Shown: piece by piece, positions 1 to 9,126 of the stretch | Numbering within the stretch: position 1 is the stretch's first letter | How the letters are laid out: each line of letters begins with the position of its first letter | Source: Porphyromonas asaccharolytica DSM 20707 | GTDB taxonomy: Bacteria; Bacteroidota; Bacteroidia; Bacteroidales; Porphyromonadaceae | DNA length: 64,000 nt | Assembly: GCF_000212375.1 (NCBI RefSeq) | Contig: NC_015501.1 | Span: forward strand, 1,798,001-1,862,000 | Reading direction: 5' to 3' | Made by a program: the position numbers and the translations under genes | Notes under the pieces: model-generated | What the model saw: only the letters and a program-made list of their open reading frames with translations | What the model was told of the DNA's origin: nothing | The model's database searches: none

Positions 1-299
1 ACACTATTGACTCTGACGGGAGAGAGCGATTCTATAGCTACTCCTCCGGTGAACTCCAAGCGGAGAACGCGACCGACACTATGCCACCAATGCCAACAGA
101 GATAAGTCCCGGTAGGATTTCACTCTGGCATGCCGCACTTGAGTTGCATGTCGGCCGACTGTATGGGAAAATACTCGGTCCGCTCCAGCCTCTATACATA
201 TTCCTTTCGGCCCTACTCCTAACCTTAGCTTTGGGCACTGGATGGATGCTCTACAGACGGTATTACCGGCGGAGAGGAGGGAAAAAGCCAAAGAAGTAA
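1..299 (+). CDS. PepSY-type membrane protein, C-terminal part (cut by window edge)
   Basis: The reading frame is open from base 3 and runs to a TAA at 297-299, so this is the end of a longer gene that starts outside the window. The visible 98 residues contain the block LWHAALELHVGRLYGKILGP, which resembles the juxtamembrane part of PepSY-associated transmembrane proteins. One strong membrane segment follows (LYIFLSALLLTLALGTGWML), then a basic tail (YRRYYRRRGGKKPKK) expected to stay in the cytoplasm. Family members are inner-membrane proteins often linked to iron uptake or flavin reduction. That role is inferred from family resemblance; the catalytic or binding parts lie outside the window. 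Confidence 0.6.
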   Translation, partial: TIDSDGRERFYSYSSGELQAENATDTMPPMPTEISPGRISLWHAALELHVGRLYGKILGPLQPLYIFLSALLLTLALGTGWMLYRRYYRRRGGKKPKK

Positions 300-364
300 T
301 CCACCGAGAGACTTTTGTCACAAGTGGCTAGAGAAAAGCCAATAACCATCAACAATCGAGTAGG

Positions 365-646
365 TTGGGAAACGAACCATTACAAGTTGCGTCCAAAACA
401 ACTCCAAGCAACGAGATCAAATGGTCTCGCATCATCCGACTTACCTTACTTATGGGTATCCTATCGGGTGAGGTGTACTTACTCTCTAAGTTAGTCACAG
501 CACAGGTCGTAACAGCTCTATTGATACTGATTGGCTTTGTGGTACTACGATTCATCGTTCGTACCGTTCTGCAAATCACATTTACGCTTTTACGCTACCT
601 CTTTTGGATTGTTGTACTAGCCGTAATACTGCTTTGCGTGTTATGA
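365..646 (+). CDS. Small hydrophobic membrane protein of unknown function
   Basis: This 93-residue protein would start at a TTG codon. It has a short polar N-terminus of about 20 residues and then two or three hydrophobic stretches: RLTLLMGILSGEVYLL, VVTALLILIGFVVLRFIV and LFWIVVLAVILLCVL. It follows the PepSY-type gene by 65 bp on the same strand and may share its transcript. I do not recognise a family. A coding role is supported by length, membrane-type composition and strand agreement with its neighbour. The TTG start is uncertain because no clear ribosome-binding site is visible. Confidence 0.45.
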   Translation: MGNEPLQVASKTTPSNEIKWSRIIRLTLLMGILSGEVYLLSKLVTAQVVTALLILIGFVVLRFIVRTVLQITFTLLRYLFWIVVLAVILLCVL

Positions 647-683
647 TATAGCACCTCTATCACTTCTGAGAAACAACTCTTTG

Positions 684-716
684 GGTGACTGGCTCTCTTG
701 CGAGGCTGGTCACCCC
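684..716 (+). terminator. Hairpin, probable terminator
   Basis: GGGTGAC at 684-690 pairs with GTCACCC about 20 bases later and is followed by CCTTTTGG-like sequence. It sits about 40 bp after the small membrane protein gene. The 647-991 interval shows no other gene that I trust; a 70-codon reading frame at 681-893 overlaps this hairpin and has no recognisable features. Confidence 0.4.
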
Positions 717-991
717 CTTTGGTATGACGGGCATGTCATACCGAAAGTAGGTCAGAAAACGTTCCTTTTTATCTACAGGAACACTTGCCCATATGAAGGC
801 TGGACTGTGCAGGTCTTTGTTCATGAGAGATCTATTCATATTCGGAGTCTTTTAGAGTTTTCAAGAGCAGAGCCAAGAGACTATGCGACATAAAGACAAG
901 AGATAGAATATACTCTTGACGTATGGAGCAGAGAGACTATCTTGGCTCTTGAAGCTCAAAAGGCTCACGAGATAGGGATAAGCTACATTGT

Positions 992-1465
992 CTACTCTAA
1001 TGCACTCACATTGCCTACCGTGGGAAGTTGATTAGCTTCGATAAGAAGTACAACTGTTCCTGTCAGTTCTGTGTAGAGCGTATCATACTCAGGTGTTGCA
1101 ACAAATTCATCCGTAAGGTTATACTTGTCAAACAGGTTTTGTATCGCCTTGTTCCCGAAAAGTATCTGAGAGAGTCGTTCGGGGAGTGGGGAGGGGAGCT
1201 CCTTTTCAAACTCATTTTCCAAGACGGACACAAGCGTGTCATATTTGGAGAAATGCAGGTCACGATACAGCACTTCACTCGCCATACTCTCTGCTTCGGG
1301 ATATGAGAATCCTTCTTCCACAGCATCACAGTAGGTGGTAAGAGCTTCATCAGCTCGTGCCTTGACAAATGGCTTGTCTTCCACCTTTTTAGGAAAATGC
1401 TCACTAAGGTAGTTCTCTAGCTTTAAGCGGAAGTAGGATAATTCTTTCTTATTCGTTGTCTTCAT
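992..1465 (-). CDS. DUF1896-type protein of an integrative element
   Basis: This 157-residue acidic soluble protein has no signal peptide or membrane segment. Its N-terminus (KKELSYFRLKLENYLSEHFP) and the middle blocks ARADEALTTYCDAVEEGFSYPEAE and LHFSKYDTLVSVLENEFE match my memory of the DUF1896 family. That family is common on conjugative and integrative elements of Bacteroidales. Function is unknown. It lies 27 bp downstream of the tyrosine recombinase gene on the same strand, so the two are probably co-transcribed. It supports reading this region as accessory DNA; I have not searched a database. Confidence 0.65.
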   Translation of the reverse strand: MKTTNKKELSYFRLKLENYLSEHFPKKVEDKPFVKARADEALTTYCDAVEEGFSYPEAESMASEVLYRDLHFSKYDTLVSVLENEFEKELPSPLPERLSQILFGNKAIQNLFDKYNLTDEFVATPEYDTLYTELTGTVVLLIEANQLPTVGNVSALE

Positions 1466-1492
1466 CTTCTTATTTGGTTTTAATGGTTGCTC

Positions 1493-2737
1493 TTATTGCC
1501 AGCTATTCTCCCCGATACCCATTGCCGTATTGAACTTGCCTAGCTTGTCAGCAAACTGCTCCATGTCATGTTCAATCTTCTTATTGGTGATACGGGCATA
1601 GATTTGCGTTGTCCGGATATTGGTATGACCTAGCATTTTAGAGACACTCTCCATAGGAACACCCTTACTGAGACAGAGAGTAGCAAAGGTATGTCGAGCT
1701 AGGTGGAAAGTCAAGTTTTTCTTGATACCACAAATGTCTGCAATCTCTTTGAGGTATGAATTGGTCTTCTGATTGCTAAGAATAGGAAAGAGCTTCCCAT
1801 CTCTATATGTGTCATGGTTGTACTTAGAAATAATGGCTTTGGGAAGATCAAGGAGTAGGACATTAAATGCAATGTTAGTCTTTTTCCTTTTTGACATAAC
1901 CCATTCTTTGTCATCCATAACTACTATATCCTCAGGCGTTAGGTTGCGTACATCAATGTAAGCCAAACCAGTAAAGCAAGAGAATATGAATATATCTCTT
2001 ACAAGTTCCAACCGTGGCAGTCTTGTTAAATCTTTGGCAACAATAAGGGATACCTCATCTTCCGTTAAAAACCCTCTGTCAACAGGTTTCGTGTGGAATT
2101 TGATGTCAAGGAAAGGGTCATGCATGATTATGCCCCTCTTTTGTGCGAATATTGTCATTGTCTTAAGAAGTTTGAGCTTCTTCTGTGCCGTGTTATGAGC
2201 TAAATTAGCTTTCGTCTTAAGATAGAGTTCAAAGTCCATAACCACTGAGGGTGTAAACTCTAAGAGACCTATATCCTCTCGGTTGTAGGTGGATTTTAAG
2301 AATCGCACGAAGTGTGTCTTAACCACGGTGTATTTCTGCAAGCTGTCTTTACTAAGAGACTTTCCCACTTGTTGTGCTATATGGTCTAGATATCTATCTA
2401 TGACTGGGAGTAAAGTAGTAAACTCCTTGTCTCTGCCAAGATATACTTGCTTTAGTCTTTCGACTGTTAAGTCCTCCTCTTCTTTCATTTTCCCAAACAT
2501 CTCATATAGAGAGGTGGAAAGTGAGTCTAAGGAGGCGTTAAGGGTTAGTGCCTCAGCCGTACGTCCTTTCATCCGGCTAGTGGAGTTATTCCACATACTC
2601 TTCTTTACAAAGAGCTTTGTAGTGCCAAGGTTTGCCATTTCTCGATTGAGAAAGATCCTAAGCATGATTGGAGATTTCCCTTCTTTATTCTCGTAGTTAG
2701 AGCGTAGGTAGAAGGATACCTTAAACTGTCTTCTCAT
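1493..2737 (-). CDS. Tyrosine recombinase / integrase of Bacteroidales mobile elements
   Basis: This 414-residue site-specific recombinase would integrate or excise an element. The start at 2737 (MRRQFKVSFYLRSN) is chosen over an upstream in-frame ATG because the family begins this way. An N-terminal arm and SAM-like core-binding domain occupy about residues 1-210 and a catalytic domain about 220-395. Catalytic residues visible near the C-terminus are HLARHTF (H..R), MLGHTNIRTT (H) and the tyrosine nucleophile in QIYARI. The first catalytic arginine is not obvious in the SCFTGLAYIDVRNL block; loss at this position is known in CTnDOT-type integrases. Next to tRNA-Ser and a DUF1896 gene, it marks an integrative element or its remnant. 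Confidence 0.9.
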   Translation of the reverse strand: MRRQFKVSFYLRSNYENKEGKSPIMLRIFLNREMANLGTTKLFVKKSMWNNSTSRMKGRTAEALTLNASLDSLSTSLYEMFGKMKEEEDLTVERLKQVYLGRDKEFTTLLPVIDRYLDHIAQQVGKSLSKDSLQKYTVVKTHFVRFLKSTYNREDIGLLEFTPSVVMDFELYLKTKANLAHNTAQKKLKLLKTMTIFAQKRGIIMHDPFLDIKFHTKPVDRGFLTEDEVSLIVAKDLTRLPRLELVRDIFIFSCFTGLAYIDVRNLTPEDIVVMDDKEWVMSKRKKTNIAFNVLLLDLPKAIISKYNHDTYRDGKLFPILSNQKTNSYLKEIADICGIKKNLTFHLARHTFATLCLSKGVPMESVSKMLGHTNIRTTQIYARITNKKIEHDMEQFADKLGKFNTAMGIGENSWQ

Positions 2738-2751
2738 GTCACTTAGTTTTG

Positions 2752-2932
2752 TGTAGCAGAAGCACACTAATTCTGTAGCAAAATGCGCCAAAACTAATGT
2801 AGCATAACTGCCACAAAGTTCGTAAATATCTTTCTGAAAACAAGCGACTTACAGCGGTCAATTTAGTGGTCATTTGGTAGTCACTGCTACATTTTTCGGT
2901 TACCCAAAGTTAGTGTAGCAGAAAATGTAGCA
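2752..2932. repeat. Six TGTAGCA motifs beside the integrase
   Basis: TGTAGCA occurs at 2752, 2774, 2798, 2914 and 2926 and inverted (TGCTACA) at 2885, all within 181 bp just upstream of the integrase start. Such clustered short repeats resemble arm-type binding sites of tyrosine recombinases. That role is inference. The 2738-3092 gap otherwise holds two hairpins and no gene. Confidence 0.5.
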
Positions 2933-2998
2933 GAAAATGACCTTTTGGCGAATACCTAACACCACCTATAGGTATTCATCGGTAGTCAGTGTATACGA

Positions 2999-3037
2999 GA
3001 AAAGTCGCTGTAGAAGCTTGTTCTACAACGACTTTTC
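2999..3037. terminator. Strong 17-bp hairpin between integrase region and tRNA-Ser
   Basis: GAAAAGTCGCTGTAGAA pairs with TTCTACAACGACTTTTC with a single mismatch and a five-base loop. It lies downstream of the minus-strand tRNA-Ser gene and ends in a T-rich stretch on the plus strand. It may terminate tRNA transcription. A shorter hairpin (GAATACCTA with TAGGTATTC) lies at about 2949-2977. Confidence 0.5.
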
Positions 3038-3092
3038 CTTGATTTGAAGCCTTATTTGAATACCTTGTTGAAACTCTAAATAAGACCTCTTG

Positions 3093-3179
3093 CGGAAGCG
3101 GGGGGATTCGAACCCCCGGTACGGTTACCCGTACGACAGTTTAGCAAACTGTTGGTTTCAGCCACTCACCCACACTTCC
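3093..3179 (-). tRNA. tRNA-Ser (anticodon GCU)
   Basis: On the minus strand an 87-nt tRNA folds with acceptor stem GGAAGTG/CGCTTCC (one G-U pair) and discriminator G. The anticodon loop TTTGCTAAA gives GCU. The long variable arm typical of serine tRNAs and the T arm GGGGGTTCGAATCCCCC are clear. CCA is not encoded. Its 3' end points toward the integrase, the usual orientation for a tRNA-associated attachment site. I found no second copy of the tRNA 3' end on the far side of the integrase within the window. Confidence 0.95.
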
Positions 3180-3427
3180 TTTTTGGGCTTTGCTGGCACA
3201 AAGGTACTACATTTATTTGACTTGGCAAAATCGTTCGACGCACCTTCGACGCCCCCTAGAATGGGACATACGATAAGACTTAGCCGAAGGCTTGCCCCCC
3301 TCGAAGTGAGTGGCATCTACATCGTGTCATATTCCCTTAAAAACAAGTACATTTGCGGTGAACATAAGAATGCGCATAGAGCTTGTCATACGCATTCTCT
3401 CCACATAATCTTCTTGCTATTTTACTC

Positions 3428-5185
3428 ATGAAGAGACTGAAGTTTCAGTATCTATTCTGGTTGGTTGTTGTCTTCGTTCTCATCCTTTTAGGGTATGGGA
3501 TCGTTCGTTATGCCCGACTTCTTGAGAACTCTTTTGAAGCAAGTATTTCCCCTTCAGATCCATACTATAAGCTGACGGATCATCCTGTTTGTTTGCCAGA
3601 TAGCACGGTATCTGAAAGAGAAAGAGAGCTGTTTTATATAGCAAAGGCATATGGCTTAATTGAGTACAAATCAACATGCCACAAAGAGCAATATGCATGT
3701 GATCTGCTCTATCCCATATTGCAAGAGGTGGTTGAGGAGCATGTCTCTATCAAGAGTTTTAATGACAAGCTCCAGAAAGCATTACAGAGAGAACTAGCAC
3801 GCATAGGAGCGGAGACGAAGAGAGACAGCCTTTTTACTATATGCGAAGAGGTGTGGGTACAAAAGTCTTCTGATCTGACTCAAGAAAGCAAGAAGCTCCT
3901 CGACCGGCTCGTTCATGCTTACACTCAGATAGATAAGACTCGTGCGAGCTTTGCCACTTACAACAAATGTAATGGTCCCATAAGGAGGAAAGACTCTTAT
4001 CGAGATCTTGATTGGCGTAATCCTCTTAATCGTCTTATCGGGCTCTTTGACTTCTACTCTTTTGTCTATTATTTCTATCCAAACAGGCAGTTGTTAGAGC
4101 AACCTTGGGACTTGTCTTTGCAACAGGCTATCCCTATGTTTTTATATGCAGAGAGCACTGTTGATTACCACAAGGCAATCCGCTATATCACCGCAAGACT
4201 AAATGACTCTCATGCGTCTCACTCGACAGCCATGGATACGCTTCTATTTGGAGAGCGGAGGGCTGGGTTTAGGATGAGATCTCTATCGGGGAGATGGTTT
4301 GTGTATAGTAAGAGATCCGCTAACTATCCCACCAATGTAAAAGTGGGCGATGAAGTTCTTTCTGTAAACTCCATTCCTATAAAACAGCTCAGTGATAGTC
4401 TTGCTTTTTTTGTCTCTGCGAGCAACGCTTCAACTCGAGATAAATTCCTCAACAATGCAATTTTGTCGACTCCTAAAGAGAGCTTCGTCCTGAAGATCCG
4501 ACGAAACAACGACACCTTGGAAGTTAAGGAGAGAAGCGAACATATGGATTACTTCAACTCTCTAAAGCTTGAGGAAGAGGGTAAAATGAAGCCTCAGTGG
4601 CTTAATGACTCCGTAGCTTAATGGCACTTAGCATCAGCAAGGCAAGACAATGTGAAGAGCTTCTATCGTCAAGTTTGCGACGCCCAATACATTATTCTCG
4701 ACCTAAGATGCTATCCTTACCCATCATCCTTTTGGGAATTGTCTAAGTGCTTTATCCCCCGAATAAAAAACTTCTCGTACATAGTCTACCCTGACAGTCA
4801 GCGCCCAGGAGAGTTTAAGTATGTGGCCGGGCCTCAGCATCTAGGCAGTGAGCACTATTATAAGGGTAATGTTATTCTACTCGTAGATAATCAGACCGAG
4901 AGCTTCTCGGAGTATCTCTGCATGATGCTACAAAAGGCCCCCCAAGCCATCACCGTAGGGACTCCTTCATCAGGAGCAAATGGAAACGTACATCTATACG
5001 AATTCCCAGGAGGGGTCGCGACTTTCTTGACAGGCTTAGGGGTTTTGGACTCAAACTACTTCCCAATGAATGGGAGAGGTGTCAAGATCGACGTTCCAGT
5101 TCTTCTCGATGCAAATACTATTCCAGCCAATGTAGACCCATATCTATCAAAAGCTATTGAGCTGACCCTTTGTGCAGGGCTATGA
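3428..5185 (+). pseudogene. S41-family peptidase interrupted by one in-frame stop codon
   Basis: One frame encodes an envelope S41 (tail-specific type) peptidase of about 585 residues but contains a TAA at 4619-4621. Upstream, 397 residues begin MKRLKFQYLFWLVVVF (membrane anchor or signal) and include a PDZ-like block near VGDEVLSVNSIPI. After the TAA the same frame continues at once with WHLASARQDNVKSFY and carries the peptidase core: YIILDLR, the serine motif VDNQTESFSEYLCMML and GTPSSGANGNV. The lysine of CtpA-type enzymes is not present, as in several Bacteroidetes S41 proteins. A single change of a TAT or TAC tyrosine codon to TAA explains the break. The gene ends inside convergent nrdG. 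The start was moved from 3383 to 3428 to begin at the membrane segment. Confidence 0.85.
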
Positions 5186-5627
5186 TGCGCTGATTAGAGC
5201 TACCTCTGAAGGGAAGCTGTGGGTCGTACAGGCTCTGCACGAAGCGTCCGTCGACTAGCACATCTATATAGTCTAGTAGTGGGGCGCGTGCGGGGTCTTG
5301 CTCTATCTGCTCGAGCGTGTAGCCTGTGTAGCACCAGATCTCTAACCCCGTGTCGCTCTTGAGACGCTTGAGGAGCGTGAGCAGCTCCTCAGGACTAAAC
5401 ATCGGATCCCCTCCACTCAGCGTGATGCCGTCGAGGAGGGGATTGTTGTTTATATCGTCAATGATCTGCTGCAGGTACGCCTCCGTCAGGGGCGTACCTA
5501 CGAGCGGATTGTGACTCTCAGGGTTGTGACACCCTGGGCAGTGATGGGAGCAGCCCGCTAAGTAGATCGAGCAGCGTATCCCATCACCATCAAGGATGGT
5601 CTCGGGTATGACCTTGAGGACGTTCAT
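5154..5627 (-). CDS. nrdG: Anaerobic ribonucleotide reductase activating protein (radical SAM)
   Basis: This 157-residue radical SAM enzyme uses S-adenosylmethionine and a 4Fe-4S cluster to generate the glycyl radical on NrdD in the cytoplasm. The cluster-binding CxxxCxxC motif is CSHHCPGC, at about residues 26-33, followed by [10 protein letters not shown] and the glycine-rich TLSGGDPMF. Length is normal for the family. It follows nrdD by 29 bp on the same strand, so the two form an operon under the cobalamin riboswitch upstream of nrdD. Its 3' end overlaps the end of the broken S41 gene by 32 bp in convergent orientation. Confidence 0.95.
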   Translation of the reverse strand: MNVLKVIPETILDGDGIRCSIYLAGCSHHCPGCHNPESHNPLVGTPLTEAYLQQIIDDINNNPLLDGITLSGGDPMFSPEELLTLLKRLKSDTGLEIWCYTGYTLEQIEQDPARAPLLDYIDVLVDGRFVQSLYDPQLPFRGSSNQRIIALHKGSAQ

Positions 5628-5656
5628 TCGAGAGGATAGAGGCGAGAAGCGAGTGG

Positions 5657-8056
5657 CTAGTGATGCTTGACGCGATCAGCCTCCTCAGCACGCTTGGCAG
5701 AGTTCCACGAGGCGAGGTCGCCCGTCAGGTAGCCCGTGATGCGACGCATACGTAGTATGTCTTCGCCACCACATATCGGGCACTTAGCATAGATGACGCC
5801 CTTGTAGTGACACTCACGACAAGTATCTATCGGGTGATTGATCGAGCCGTAGCCAATGTGGTTGTCCTGCATCAGCTTGACGATCTTAGCAATCGCCTTG
5901 ACATTCTTCTTAGCCTCGCCATCGAGCTCTATATAAGTGATATGCCCTCCTAGCGTGAGCGCATGGAAGGGAGCCTCTAGGCGTATCTTGTCCGCAATGC
6001 GGATCTCCTCCTTGACATCAATGTGGAAGGAGTTGACATAGTACGCTCTATCGTTGACCCCCTCGATGATACCGTAGCGCTTACGGTCGAGGCGTGTGAA
6101 GCGACCCGAGAGCCCCTCAGCTGGCGTGGCTAGTACCGAGTAGTTAAGGTGATAGCGCTCCTTAAACTCCTGTGCTACCTCACCCATGATCTCGATGCAG
6201 TGGTAGAGCGTATGCCAAGCATCCTCGTTGGTGCCGTGCCCCTCACCATAGATCGCACACATAGCGTTGTGCCCCCCGATGAAGCCGATGCCGAGCGTAC
6301 CGCTGTCTATCACGTGACCGACGGGGTCGTTGGGACGCAAAGCTCCCCCACCCTTCCAGACATCATTGCCCATCATAAAGGGGAACTGACGTGCCAAGGC
6401 CGTCGCCTGAAATTCGTAGCGCGTGTGTAGCTGTTCGCCCACGAGGCGAGCCATCTCACGTATCGAGGTGTAGAGCTTATTGATCGCTATACTGCGCATC
6501 TTGCCTAGATCCTCCTTCGTACCCATCTGCTCCTTAGCATAGCGCATCGCCTCGATCGCTAGGCGAGGTAGGTTGATCGTTGTAAAGGATAGGTTGCCAC
6601 GACCTATCGAGGTACGAGGACCATTGATATTCTCGAAGACACGCGTACGGCATCCCATCGTGGCTAGCTCATGACGGTAGCGCAGCGGATCCTCCGCATT
6701 CCACTCATCATTATGGTTGAAGGGGGTATCTAGGAAGACAAAGTTTGGGAAAAGTGCCTTCGCCGTCGTCTCGCAAGCTTTCAGGAAAAGGTCAAAGTTT
6801 GGCGTCTCAAACTCCATCTCCCCAGCCACGGCACGGTCGAAGTCCTTCATCGCACGATCGAAGTCCGCCTCGGAGTAGTTGACCCCCTCCTTGACCTTAA
6901 AGATCTGTATCGGGAAGACTGGTACCTCGCCACCTACGCCTAGCCCCTCGGTCGTTGCTTTCATCAGCTCCTCGATCACCATACGCCCCTCGGCCGAGGT
7001 ATCGGTACCATAGTTGATCGAGCTAAAGACCACCTGATTACCTCCTCGTGAGTGCATCGTGTTGAGATTGTGTATGAAGCCCTCCATAGCTTGATGCGTG
7101 TCACGACGCGTACGCTCTATCGCTTGGTTAATTAGGTAGACCACCTCTTTACGAGGAATCTCCTTATCAACCCGCTGGGACAGAGCTTGGCACAAGTTCG
7201 TCACAGCCGTCGAAGTCGGGACGATGCAGTCTAGATGCTGCTTAGCTAGCTCTCGTACTTCCCGTGACGAGGGAATATCGGTAGCTCCTATGCAGTGGAG
7301 GAATAAGCAGATCGTGTCGGCTACATGCTTGAGAAAAGTCTTGTAAACGCCCGGTGCCATGAAGAAGTCAAAGGCTGGTATCGCCTGCCCGCCATGCTGC
7401 TCGTTTTGGTTTGTCTGGAAGACGATCGTCGCCAGCGTTGCATAGCTCTGTATGCTCTGAGGCGTGCGTATGCTACCATTTTTCGTATGAAAGCCTCGCT
7501 CGTAGAGATCCGCCAGGTCGTACTGGATACAAGTGGTCGTCTTCGTAGGGTAGTAATCGAGATCGTGGATATGTATATCCCCGCGACGATGCGCCTCAGC
7601 GTACTGCGTGGGGAGCAGGTAGCGGTAGGTGTAGTCCTTAGAGACCTCAGAGGCGAAGGTCATCATCTGCCCAGCGGGCGTGTGACTACTCATATTGGCG
7701 TTGCTCAGATTGACATCATTACTGTCGATGGTCACGATGCCATCGAGGTTGCGCTTGAGCTCGCTCTTCTTCTGGCGCTCCGTGTTGCGCCACTCGCGAT
7801 AGAGTATGTAGCGCTTAGCCACCTCCGGCTGCACCTTCATGAGCTCGCTCTCGACGAGATCCTGTACCTCCTCGACAGAGATGACCTCCTGCTCGATGCG
7901 TGCTAGGACGCCCATGGTAACGATCTTCGCCTCTTGGAGACACTCAGTCTGACCTGTGGCAATGTAGGCTTTGAGAACGGCGTTCTCAATCTTCGACGGG
8001 GTAAATGGCTCTTGCAGCCCATCCCGCTTGATGATTTGTTTGATAGTTGTTGTCAT
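5657..8056 (-). CDS. nrdD: Anaerobic (class III) ribonucleoside-triphosphate reductase
   Basis: This 799-residue enzyme reduces ribonucleoside triphosphates to deoxy forms without oxygen. An N-terminal ATP-cone ([20 protein letters not shown], first 90 residues) senses ATP/dATP. The catalytic barrel follows. The C-terminus holds the zinc site (CRECHYKG, then CPICGG) and the glycyl-radical loop in [14 protein letters not shown], where the radical glycine lies in RITGY. Length is within the family range. It is the first gene of an operon with nrdG, which makes the radical. The leader of about 325 nt contains a cobalamin riboswitch, so expression is probably shut down when B12 is plentiful. Confidence 0.97.
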   Translation of the reverse strand: MTTTIKQIIKRDGLQEPFTPSKIENAVLKAYIATGQTECLQEAKIVTMGVLARIEQEVISVEEVQDLVESELMKVQPEVAKRYILYREWRNTERQKKSELKRNLDGIVTIDSNDVNLSNANMSSHTPAGQMMTFASEVSKDYTYRYLLPTQYAEAHRRGDIHIHDLDYYPTKTTTCIQYDLADLYERGFHTKNGSIRTPQSIQSYATLATIVFQTNQNEQHGGQAIPAFDFFMAPGVYKTFLKHVADTICLFLHCIGATDIPSSREVRELAKQHLDCIVPTSTAVTNLCQALSQRVDKEIPRKEVVYLINQAIERTRRDTHQAMEGFIHNLNTMHSRGGNQVVFSSINYGTDTSAEGRMVIEELMKATTEGLGVGGEVPVFPIQIFKVKEGVNYSEADFDRAMKDFDRAVAGEMEFETPNFDLFLKACETTAKALFPNFVFLDTPFNHNDEWNAEDPLRYRHELATMGCRTRVFENINGPRTSIGRGNLSFTTINLPRLAIEAMRYAKEQMGTKEDLGKMRSIAINKLYTSIREMARLVGEQLHTRYEFQATALARQFPFMMGNDVWKGGGALRPNDPVGHVIDSGTLGIGFIGGHNAMCAIYGEGHGTNEDAWHTLYHCIEIMGEVAQEFKERYHLNYSVLATPAEGLSGRFTRLDRKRYGIIEGVNDRAYYVNSFHIDVKEEIRIADKIRLEAPFHALTLGGHITYIELDGEAKKNVKAIAKIVKLMQDNHIGYGSINHPIDTCRECHYKGVIYAKCPICGGEDILRMRRITGYLTGDLASWNSAKRAEEADRVKHH

Positions 8057-8119
8057 ACTTCAATTCCCGAAAGTAATGTTAAGACGCTCACGTTTCTTCC
8101 TTCTCTCGTGCGATCTCCG

Positions 8120-8326
8120 TCTACTAGGGTCGGTCTTCTGACTTATCTCGTCGGGACTATGCAGTGTGTGGCGTAGCCCTGCTTGGAGCGATCTCCTTCC
8201 CATCTTAGTTAAGACAGTGGATATGTGATCCTCCTCTATGGCGAGAATTACAGCAGCGGGTTCTGTACTGGACTTGCACCAGTTTCCCAGCGACTAGGCG
8301 ATGTGCACTAGTCCACCCTTATAGTA
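8120..8326 (-). promoter_or_regulatory. Cobalamin (B12) riboswitch in the nrdDG leader
   Basis: Read on the minus strand, the leader contains the ordered blocks of the cobalamin riboswitch: GGGAAACTGGTGCAAGTCC (about 8290-8272), ACCCGCTGCTGTAA (the variant of GACCCGC..CTGT), the B12-box core CCACTGT (8220-8214), then GGGAAGG, and AGTCAGAAGACC near the 3' end. P1 can form between ACTATAAGGGT (8326-8316) and ACCCTAGTAG (8130-8121). About 65 nt separate it from the nrdD ATG. Identification rests on motif order and spacing by eye; a covariance-model search would settle it. Confidence 0.9.
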
Positions 8327-8387
8327 TTATGAGATCGCAAATGAACGAAAGGAAGACGACGTAAAGCACCCTCATTTGTTACAAGTG

Positions 8388-8418
8388 CAATATTACAGCT
8401 TTCCTACGAAATAGCCAA
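8388..8418 (-). promoter_or_regulatory. Probable nrdDG promoter
   Basis: On the minus strand TTG (8418-8416), 20 bp, then TAATATTG (8395-8388) fits the Bacteroidetes pattern TTG-N19-21-TAnnTTTG with one mismatch. Transcription would begin near 8381 and give a leader of about 325 nt that includes the whole riboswitch. Confidence 0.5.
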
Positions 8419-8605
8419 ATAAAACAACTTCGAAATCGATAACTGTCGAAAAGTTATCCAAAACAAATACACAACACGCTAAGGTTTAGCCATTTGCATA
8501 AATAGTACCTCCGATAAGTTCTCCAATTAGATTTTTTAGATGCATTGTCTCGCACACCAAATTGTCAAATATCAAGACGCGTAGCGATGATACGTGCAGC
8601 GATTT

Positions 8606-8861
8606 GTAGGGGCGGACCTATGTGTCCGCCCGTCCTCGTCGGAGCGCTGTCTGCTCTATGGGCGGACACGCAGGTCCGCCCATACACAAACCACATCAAC
8701 ACGACAAATCCGGCCATCAGACGCTGTAACCCTTTGTGGGGACGGACAGACCGTACGTCCGTTGTGTCAAAGCGTTACAGCGTCAGGGTTTTAACGGGGA
8801 CGGACGCACGAGCCGTGCGTCCCTACAGCGGGTTACACGGCTCGTGCGTCCCTACAAAATC
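8606..8861. repeat. Cluster of GTAGGGRCGGAC-type palindromes
   Basis: Five or so imperfect palindromes lie here: GGGCGGAC..GTCCGCCC at about 8611-8631 and 8660-8681, an ACGGAC..GTCCGT pair near 8743-8762, and two CGCACGAGCCGTGCG-like units at about 8800-8861. The flanking words TTGTGTCAAAGCGTTAC and ATCGTTACTCGTC recur at 43.4-45.0 kb. No gene was found between the riboswitch and tRNA-Thr. Confidence 0.75.
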
Positions 8862-8916
8862 GTTACTCGTCTCGCTTTGACTTTGGTTGCTCGGGATCAC
8901 TATCTCGCCAAAAGTT

Positions 8917-8946
8917 TTGTAGTATCAAAAGTTTGTTGTACTTTTG
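8917..8946 (+). promoter_or_regulatory. Promoter of tRNA-Thr
   Basis: TTG at 8917-8919, a 19-bp spacer and TACTTTTG at 8939-8946 match the Bacteroidetes consensus. The tRNA begins 16 bp downstream. Confidence 0.75.
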
Positions 8947-8961
8947 CACCGTCAATGAGAC

Positions 8962-9034
8962 GCCGAAATAGCTCAGTTGGTAGAGCAACTCATTCGTAAT
9001 GAGTAGGTCGCCGGTTCGAGTCCGGCTTTCGGCT
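8962..9034 (+). tRNA. tRNA-Thr (anticodon CGU)
   Basis: A 73-nt cloverleaf with acceptor stem GCCGAAA/TTTCGGC, D arm GCTCAGTTGGTAGAGC, anticodon loop ATTCGTAAT (CGU) and T arm GCCGGTTCGAGTCCGGC. The discriminator base is T and CCA is not encoded. It stands alone with its own promoter. A T-run (TGCCTTTTTTTCG, about 9090-9102) after a weak GACCCTGTAGGGGGT hairpin may end its transcript. Confidence 0.97.
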
Positions 9035-9126
9035 CTTATATCACTTCCTAAGGGTGTCGTCTATAGTGGTCTACCCGACCCTGTAGGGGGTGCCTTTTTT
9101 TCGTTATACACTAACATCGTACAGCA

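Noticed and set aside
681-893. 70-codon plus-strand reading frame
   Set aside because: Begins in a terminator-like hairpin and shows no signal peptide or motif.
3090-3431. 113-codon plus-strand reading frame
   Set aside because: Runs across the tRNA-Ser gene and its flank; no family resemblance.
4970-5000. Loss of the catalytic lysine as proof that the S41 peptidase is dead
   Set aside because: Several Bacteroidetes S41 enzymes have GAxGNV at this place, so the missing lysine alone is not evidence; the TAA is.
7325-7906. 193-codon plus-strand reading frame
   Set aside because: Lies wholly antisense to nrdD; composition reflects the opposite strand of a high-G+C gene.
8440-8470. Possible replication origin (AAAGTTATCCAAAA)
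   Set aside because: A single partial DnaA-box-like word; no cluster and no dnaA or dnaN nearby.
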